Below are positions 60,101-64,000 of a stretch of DNA of 64,000 bases, one piece after another. Made by a program: the position numbers and the translations under genes. Within the stretch, counting starts at the first letter, position 1, and each line of letters begins with the position of its first letter. This DNA comes from Lumnitzera littorea (taxonomy: Eukaryota > Streptophyta > Magnoliopsida > Myrtales > Combretaceae). The stretch lies in contig JAMXBB010000004.1 of assembly GCA_024138015.1 (NCBI GenBank), positions 6,592,409-6,656,408 on the forward strand, written 5' to 3'. The notes beneath the pieces are model-generated. The model was not told the origin of the DNA and made no database searches. It saw only the letters and a program-made list of their open reading frames with translations.

Positions 60101-61923
60101 ACTAGCAAAGTCCCTGTGCAATGGCTGCGATTATCGAGACAGAAAGTCTGCACTTCAGTCCTGGAAGTTGCCACTCAAATTGCTGAAGCTTTTACAATTT
60201 TTATTAATTAATCATTCATCCATTTTTTTTTTTTTTTTCCTTTGAAAAAGGGATGAAATGATTGTAAGTGGGGGTCTAAATGTGGCAGGTTGAATTTCCC
60301 AGAATGGTATCAATGGTGATTGTCAACATGCAGAAATTGACCAAATTATGGCACATTAGCAGGGAAGGTGAAGGCACCCTTTCAGAATGTTCATCAAAAG
60401 CATTTTGCAAACTAGAGAGGCTGCAAGTTATAGGATGCGACAATCTTTTGACAGTCTTTCCATCTAAGATGATAAGAGCGTTCTGCAGTTTGGAGATGTT
60501 GGCTGTTGGGCAATGCGAATCACTAGAAAGTGTTTTTGAATCCCCAGAATTAAGGAGAGAAACAAAGTCTAATAACTCCGATGATGTGGTTGTTCCCACA
60601 CATTTTGCTTTGAGAACGCTAGAGCTGAGCTATCTTCCTCGAATGAAGCATGTGTGGAATGTTGAGGATCCTAGATGGCTTTCTCTATTCTTTAAGGAGC
60701 TTCATTCTATTTCTGTTTTTAGTTGTCAAGGCCTTAGACATCTCTTCCCCGCTTCACTTGCCAAATTTCTACACCAACTTTATGTACTTGCGATAAAGGA
60801 TTGTGAAGGGATTGGGGAAATTATTTGGAATGAAGAAAGTGCTCATCATCAGCCCTTGTCTACTCCATCACCAGAGTCCATGTCCACTAATTACCAGCTT
60901 TCCGTGGAATGGCCATCACTTGAGCATCTGAACCTTGTAAAATGTCCCAAAGCCAAAATGTTTTCAACAGGACAACAAAAGGTACAGAAATATATCCTTC
61001 TATGCATGTGTAATAGATTTCCAGGATACTTCCTAAGAAAAGGGAGACTCCAGAGAGTTTGACAATGCAAATACCAATTAACTCTGCTTTCAATCCCTTT
61101 CTTATTTATTTATATGTTTTTGCAATGACCAGGTCAACATTCCTAGTTTGAAGCAGATAAGTACTGATGCAAGCATTCTACAGAATAGGCAGTTTATAAA
61201 TGAGATATCTGCCACTGCCAACCCGACATCGTTGGCTTTGGTGAATATTGAAAATCAGGAATGGGTCGAGAGTATTCCATGGTCGTTACTTCTTGAGAGA
61301 TTTCCCAATCTACATTCACTTGGGATATGGGAGGGTTGCTCCAAAGAGATATTTCCTTCAAACAATGAGAAAGGGGTGGGCGTAGCCTTATATAAATCAG
61401 GAATTGTCGATATAGCTGAAATGCTGACAGTCGGACAGTGTCATTACCTGACAATTTTTCCCCAATCCTTGGCTCTATTCTGTAACTTAACAAGTTTAAT
61501 GGTATCTAGTTGCAATGGATTAAAATATCTGGTAACATCTTCTGTAGCCAAAGGTCTGGTGCAACTAACTGAACTGGTGATAGGTGGATGCAACAACTTA
61601 GAGGAGATAGTGACATACGATTGTGATGAGAATAGTGGGAATAGAGCAAAAGATGATGATGCTGATATCATCTCCTTCCCCCACCTTAAAAGACTAGAGT
61701 TGTCACTTTTACCAAAGCTTCGGAGCTTCTCCTCTACAAGTTGCAAGTTCGATTTCCCATCCTTGATATTTGTTCTGCTGGAGAACCTGCCAAATATGTT
61801 CATCTTCTGCGCAGGAGACTTCACTACTCCCTACAGGCGCAGGATTACACAACTTCTTCCAATGTCACAGATTCATTATACAACGAGGAAAGTGAGAAAC
61901 GATAGAAGGGAAAATAATGGGTG
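47434..61923 (+). CDS. CC-NBS-LRR disease resistance gene (At4g27190/RPS5-like class), frame-broken
   Basis: An intracellular immune receptor of the coiled-coil nucleotide-binding leucine-rich-repeat class: the NB-ARC domain binds and switches on ADP/ATP, and the LRRs confer specificity and restraint. Exon 1 carries the coiled coil and P-loop (GTSGVGKST, Lys 185). Exon 2 carries kinase-2 (KVLIILDDIW), RNBS-B (LLLTSRSEQV), a GLPL variant (CEGLPVLI), an LHD in place of MHD (KLHDLMGDAALSIAS) and the first LRRs. Further exons encode many LRRs with the C-x-x-L / L-x-x-L-x-I pattern of this family. The junctions 53000/53940, 54665/57079, 58440/60289 and 60981/61133 are all phase 0 with GT-AG borders. 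Odd points: a frame switch at 52302-52311 puts a stop in the exon 2 frame, and a second probable shift near 61833 changes the C-terminus. The gene is therefore either a pseudogene, truncated after the first LRRs, or affected by assembly error. Confidence 0.85.
48511..48533. repeat. (GA)n microsatellite
   Basis: Uninterrupted GA dinucleotides inside intron 1. Confidence 0.95.
49489..50106. mobile_element. hAT-like MITE in intron 1
   Basis: The left end TAAGGATACAATCGGGGCGG pairs with the reverse complement of the right end, TAGGGATGCAATTGGACGAG. The flanks ATATACAC (49481-49488) and CTATATAT (50107-50114) match at 5 of 8 positions, two of the differences being C to T. The interior is full of CTATAGGGTTTT / ACCCTATA motifs. 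An 8-bp duplication with TAGGG-type ends suggests the hAT superfamily. Confidence 0.55.
50925..52311 (+). CDS. NLR exon 2, first part: NB-ARC remainder and first LRRs
   Basis: The Arg codon is completed, followed by LGLQMKEENTVNQKADRLRE. Kinase-2 KVLIILDDIWEKIDLEKLGI, RNBS-B IKLLLTSRSEQVLRSKM, GLPL-like ANECEGLPVLISPLA, a winged-helix region ending in LHDLMGDAALSIASK, then LRRs (FFKNLRKLKVLLLSGLILNS, LQVLILAGSVSRIPKEIGKL, LRILNLSGCYSLEIIEPNVL). The frame ends in TAG at 52312-52314 just after LHITIPSADSNS. Confidence 0.9.
52311..53000 (+). CDS. NLR exon 2, second part after a frame switch
   Basis: Family-like sequence resumes in another frame: LVQYKIYIGKGWDLLDHGEE, then LKLGLDPSSSYLIFKELLQ and LRRs with FPELKQILVENC and LPNLEEIVVYNCEM. 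In related proteins a stretch of about 15 residues lies between the IPSAD and YKIYIG motifs; here only about five remain, so a deletion not divisible by three is the simplest cause. The exon ends CGTCAG|GTGAG, phase 0. Confidence 0.8.
53001..53939 (+). other. NLR intron 2, with a possible 21-nt microexon
   Basis: GTGAGA to TTGATAG borders. AT-rich and without any gene other than the microexon candidate at 53864-53884. Confidence 0.75.
53864..53884 (+). CDS. Candidate 21-nt microexon
   Basis: AATGATGGGGGCAAAGAATG plus G encodes NDGGKEW. It is bounded by CACTCAG on the left and GTATGC on the right, preceded by a T-rich tract, and preserves phase 0 between the neighbouring exons. It would add seven residues between MDGRQ and VSFPRLES. 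Inferred from splice signals and frame only. Confidence 0.4.
53940..54665 (+). CDS. NLR LRR exon 3
   Basis: 242 codons starting VSFPRLESLTLSQLPQLTKI and ending AAGYASFFCSK before GTATGT. Repeats such as LKTLKLHECDSLLYAV, LDSLTIDGCKSVETVF, LQKLEISSCHSLKNLF and LTLLMISSCPKMRAF show the L-x-x-L-x-I-x-x-C pattern. The frame is intact. Confidence 0.88.
54666..57078 (+). other. NLR intron 3 (2.4 kb)
   Basis: GTATGT to GGTCACAG. AT-rich; the 85-codon frame at 55705-55962 shows no conserved domain. A T tract lies at 56966-56978. Confidence 0.85.
57079..58440 (+). CDS. NLR LRR exon(s) 4, with a possible internal intron
   Basis: The exon starts VVLPSLEKLILHSMGSMKSI and ends KPLLSVEK before GTATGT, 454 codons in one open frame. 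LRRs include LASIEIKECARVQTIF, LTKVAVESCELLEVVF, LRDIYVAECHNLISLF, LKKLSIIGCKELKAF, LKVLVVEECHQLSRIF and LEELEIMECHAVELI. At 57832-57939, 108 bases (36 codons) of proline- and histidine-rich sequence between FDEK and VIFPNLQEL have GTTTGG and TTTTTGCAG borders and could be an intron. Removing it keeps the frame and restores the usual VIFPNLQEL exon start. Confidence 0.85.
58441..60288 (+). other. NLR intron 4 (1.8 kb)
   Basis: GTATGT to TGTGGCAG. It contains a palindrome GGACCTTTACGGAAAGGTCC (58884-58903) in a GAGCATCTTCATTG-type context at 58842 that resembles known MITE ends, and TA/TACA microsatellites at 60063-60101. Confidence 0.8.
60289..60981 (+). CDS. NLR LRR exon 5
   Basis: 231 codons beginning VEFPRMVSMVIVNMQKLTKL and ending FSTGQQK before GTACAG. 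LRRs: LERLQVIGCDNLLTVF, LEMLAVGQCESLESVF, LHSISVFSCQGLRHLF, LYVLAIKDCEGIGEII. The frame is intact. Confidence 0.88.
61133..61923 (+). CDS. NLR terminal exon 6
   Basis: The exon starts VNIPSLKQISTDASILQNRQ after ATGACCAG. LRRs: LTSLMVSSCNGLKYLV, LTELVIGGCNNLEEIV, LKRLELSLLPKLRSFS. The open frame ends at TGA 61921-61923. In another frame LQAQDYTTSSNVTDSLYNEE and a TAG at 61903-61905 look more like a genuine family C-terminus than PYRRRITQLLPMSQIH, so a small deletion around 61833 is suspected. Confidence 0.8.
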
Positions 61924-64000
61924 AAGGTTCGACCAACCAATGTTATCTTCTTCTCCAACGCTGTTTTGCGTCGTCCAATACCAAGTAAGATGCTTCTCTT
62001 TTTTATTTTTAATAGAGGAAATGTTTTTCTTAAAAGAGTGAAGGGAACAAAAAAAAAAAAAAAAATGATTTTCTTATTATTTTTTTTAAACTCACTGAAC
62101 TATTTCCTTGCATTTGATCTTAATTCTTAGGAGATTAATAAACAGGTTAAATGTTATAGTAACCACTGCTTCTCCTGATTTTAGGATGTCCTTTTATTTT
62201 TCTTCTTCTTTTTTTTTTTTTTTGTTGCTAAAATTTATTTTATGTGAATAGAAGTACTAGTATGCATTTGGATTACACAACATCGTTGGTCGGTACACAT
62301 TTGAATGTTATATTCGTTCTGCATGACGGGAGTATCTTAAATGGAGTATCATATTCCATTCCACCTGTTGTCGAAATGTCACACCTCTGATCTATCTGTG
62401 AAGAAGCATATTCCCTACTTTTTGCATCATTTTATCAATATTTTTATAACCAGCGTACTCTTGTTGCCAATGGTTGTTCCAAACTATATTAGACTCTGAT
62501 TAATTATGACCGACGATACAAAATATAAAATCTACTTCCACAAGGGTTGGAGAACAATTGTTGTCAGGATTAGTGTGCTTCTTTCATAAAAATGTTCTCT
62601 GAACTTTTCTCAAACATTTGTTATAATAAGAACTTTAGAATGTCAAATATTATTGTAGTCTTATGAAGAGTTTAGGGTGACTAAAATGGATTTTCTCTTT
62701 TTTTCTTTTTTCTTTCTTTTTTTTTTTAATTTACGGACAAATGATGATGAAAAGTGAAAAAATAGTCGTAGATGGTGGTTAATCATCATTGAAAGTGTCA
62801 TTGGAAATTAAAATCAGGAAAATGATCTCCACTTTTTTTCTTTTAATTATATTAAAAGGCAATCGTTTTTTTTTTTTTCATTATCCTTTGCATTTTCATG
62901 GTTGTTAAACTACCAAAATTGAAAGTTGGATTCTATTTGACAATAGTAAAGCCCTCATCATAATAACGTTGAAAGAAAGTAAAAAAGTTTCCATGCTTGA
63001 TCATTACCATCTTCCAATTTTTCATAATGTTTATGCTAGATTTGATCAAGAATGCACATATCTCCTCTTTGCCCCCTACTTAAGCATGTAAAATGCCTAA
63101 TTAAAGCATCTAACGCAGTGACTAAAAGAAGAAAGGACATGATAGGGACAGAACATTAAAGCTCCATGGTCTCCGACCGGTGAAGGCCAATTTCTTTTGA
63201 ATATCTTTACAAGTTCAAATCAACCATCAGAGGATGCTTGGTGTGGGTGCATGCGCGTGTGTATATATATACATATATATATGCCTACTATCAATTAGGA
63301 ACTTGGATTGTCTTTTTGTTGTTCTCATTCCATAACAATGGTTTGCTTTGCAGCTTTCTCTTCATTGTCACGGTAGCTGTTAATACTCAGTTTTATAAAT
63401 TACTACATATAAACCTTTTGCCTTTAAGATTAAGCGTGTTTGTTCAATTTAGTAATTTTGTGCTTTTCATGGCTGTCTTAGGTGATTGTGCAGATTCTCG
63501 TCCAAGTTATCTTGTTGTGGGTACAGTTTATGACCACTATCATTTCAGATGGCATCCTTTTCTTCCATTTTCATGTTGTCGCTTTATTTGCTTGTGTGGA
63601 TTGTCCAATAATTAAGAGTAAGTGGCATTGTGCTTTATTTTACGGCTCCAAGTTACGATTCATTTCAAGTATCTTATCTAAACCACTTGTTGACCCCCTC
63701 GTAACATAAATTGTGCCATGTTCAGTATGTTCTTTCTTGCCGACCAACTATTTAGGATTGTTCAAGTGTATAATTGTATTGTTTTTCTTAACTACATGGT
63801 AGAATACATGTACTTATAAAGGAGGATAAGGGTTTGTAACCTCCATACACAAGTAAAGAGATAGTTCTGCCCTTATACTAGTAATATAGAATGATACACC
63901 TCTTCAACCTTAAGTTGTTGATGTCAATGTGAAATTAAAACATTACCAGAAAAATATAGCTGTAAAAAGGTTCTTGGTGAAGATATCTATGGGAATGTAA
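61924..64000. other. 3' flank of the NLR gene
   Basis: AT-rich with T tracts (62208-62223, 62868-62878) and a TA run (63260-63280). Splice-like borders (CCAA|GTAAGA near 61985; TTGCTTTGCAG near 63353) could join untranslated exons, but no coding exon is recognised. The frames at 63238-63709 are phenylalanine/leucine-rich and unsupported. Confidence 0.4.

Noticed and set aside
63238..63709. Overlapping plus-strand frames at the window end as a gene
   Set aside because: Phe/Leu-rich, overlapping in two frames and without a domain; at best untranslated exon sequence.

Overview
This is a window of plant nuclear DNA, most likely from a eudicot. The base composition is AT-rich. Plant-type introns, long Ty3/Gypsy LTRs, Mutator-like (MULE) and hAT remnants, a plant L1 LINE carrying an RNase H domain, and a CC-NBS-LRR (CNL) resistance gene all point that way. 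A run of 73 N inside a poly-G tract marks a draft assembly. I found no rRNA, tRNA or CRISPR locus. No intact gene could be identified outside 47.4-61.9 kb.

Layout. (1) 0-10 kb holds small DNA transposons without coding capacity. At least three have long terminal inverted repeats and 9-bp target-site duplications typical of MULEs (292-2335, 8074-9180, 9395-9901). An old Gypsy-type LTR (ending at 5995) lies among them. (2) 10-14.5 kb contains a long hairpin built from palindromic units (12.44-12.81 kb) and a decayed minus-strand MuDR transposase/plant-mobile-domain pseudogene. (3) 14.5-36.9 kb may be one very old, heavily nested Gypsy element: a 5' LTR with a primer-binding-site-like motif at 17748, a degenerate reverse transcriptase-RNase H at 21.7-22.9 kb, and a related LTR at 33.2-36.9 kb. 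Inside it are a 5S-rRNA-like (Cassandra-type) sequence, a minisatellite, a BED-finger hAT transposase pseudogene, and a direct duplication (19.45-20.70 and 27.47-28.65 kb) that is much better conserved than its surroundings. (4) 37.7-45.5 kb is a nearly complete but stop-ridden L1 LINE flanked by a 12-bp target-site duplication. It is interrupted by a clean solo LTR with a 5-bp duplication (TAAGG). (5) 45.5-47.4 kb is the region upstream of the resistance gene. A segment of this region is duplicated; the upstream copy is split by the LINE and ends at a MULE-like element. (6) 47.4-61.9 kb is the CNL gene on the plus strand: coiled coil and P-loop in exon 1, the rest of NB-ARC and the first LRRs in exon 2, then several LRR exons, all joined in phase 0 after exon 2. 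It has a frame break at about 52.31 kb and probably another near 61.83 kb, so it may be a pseudogene or carry assembly errors. A possible 21-nt microexon lies at 53864. (7) 61.9-64 kb is 3' flanking sequence, perhaps with untranslated exons.

The biology is therefore one immune-receptor locus embedded in layered transposon debris. Insertion order can be read from the nesting: upstream duplication, then LINE, then solo LTR.
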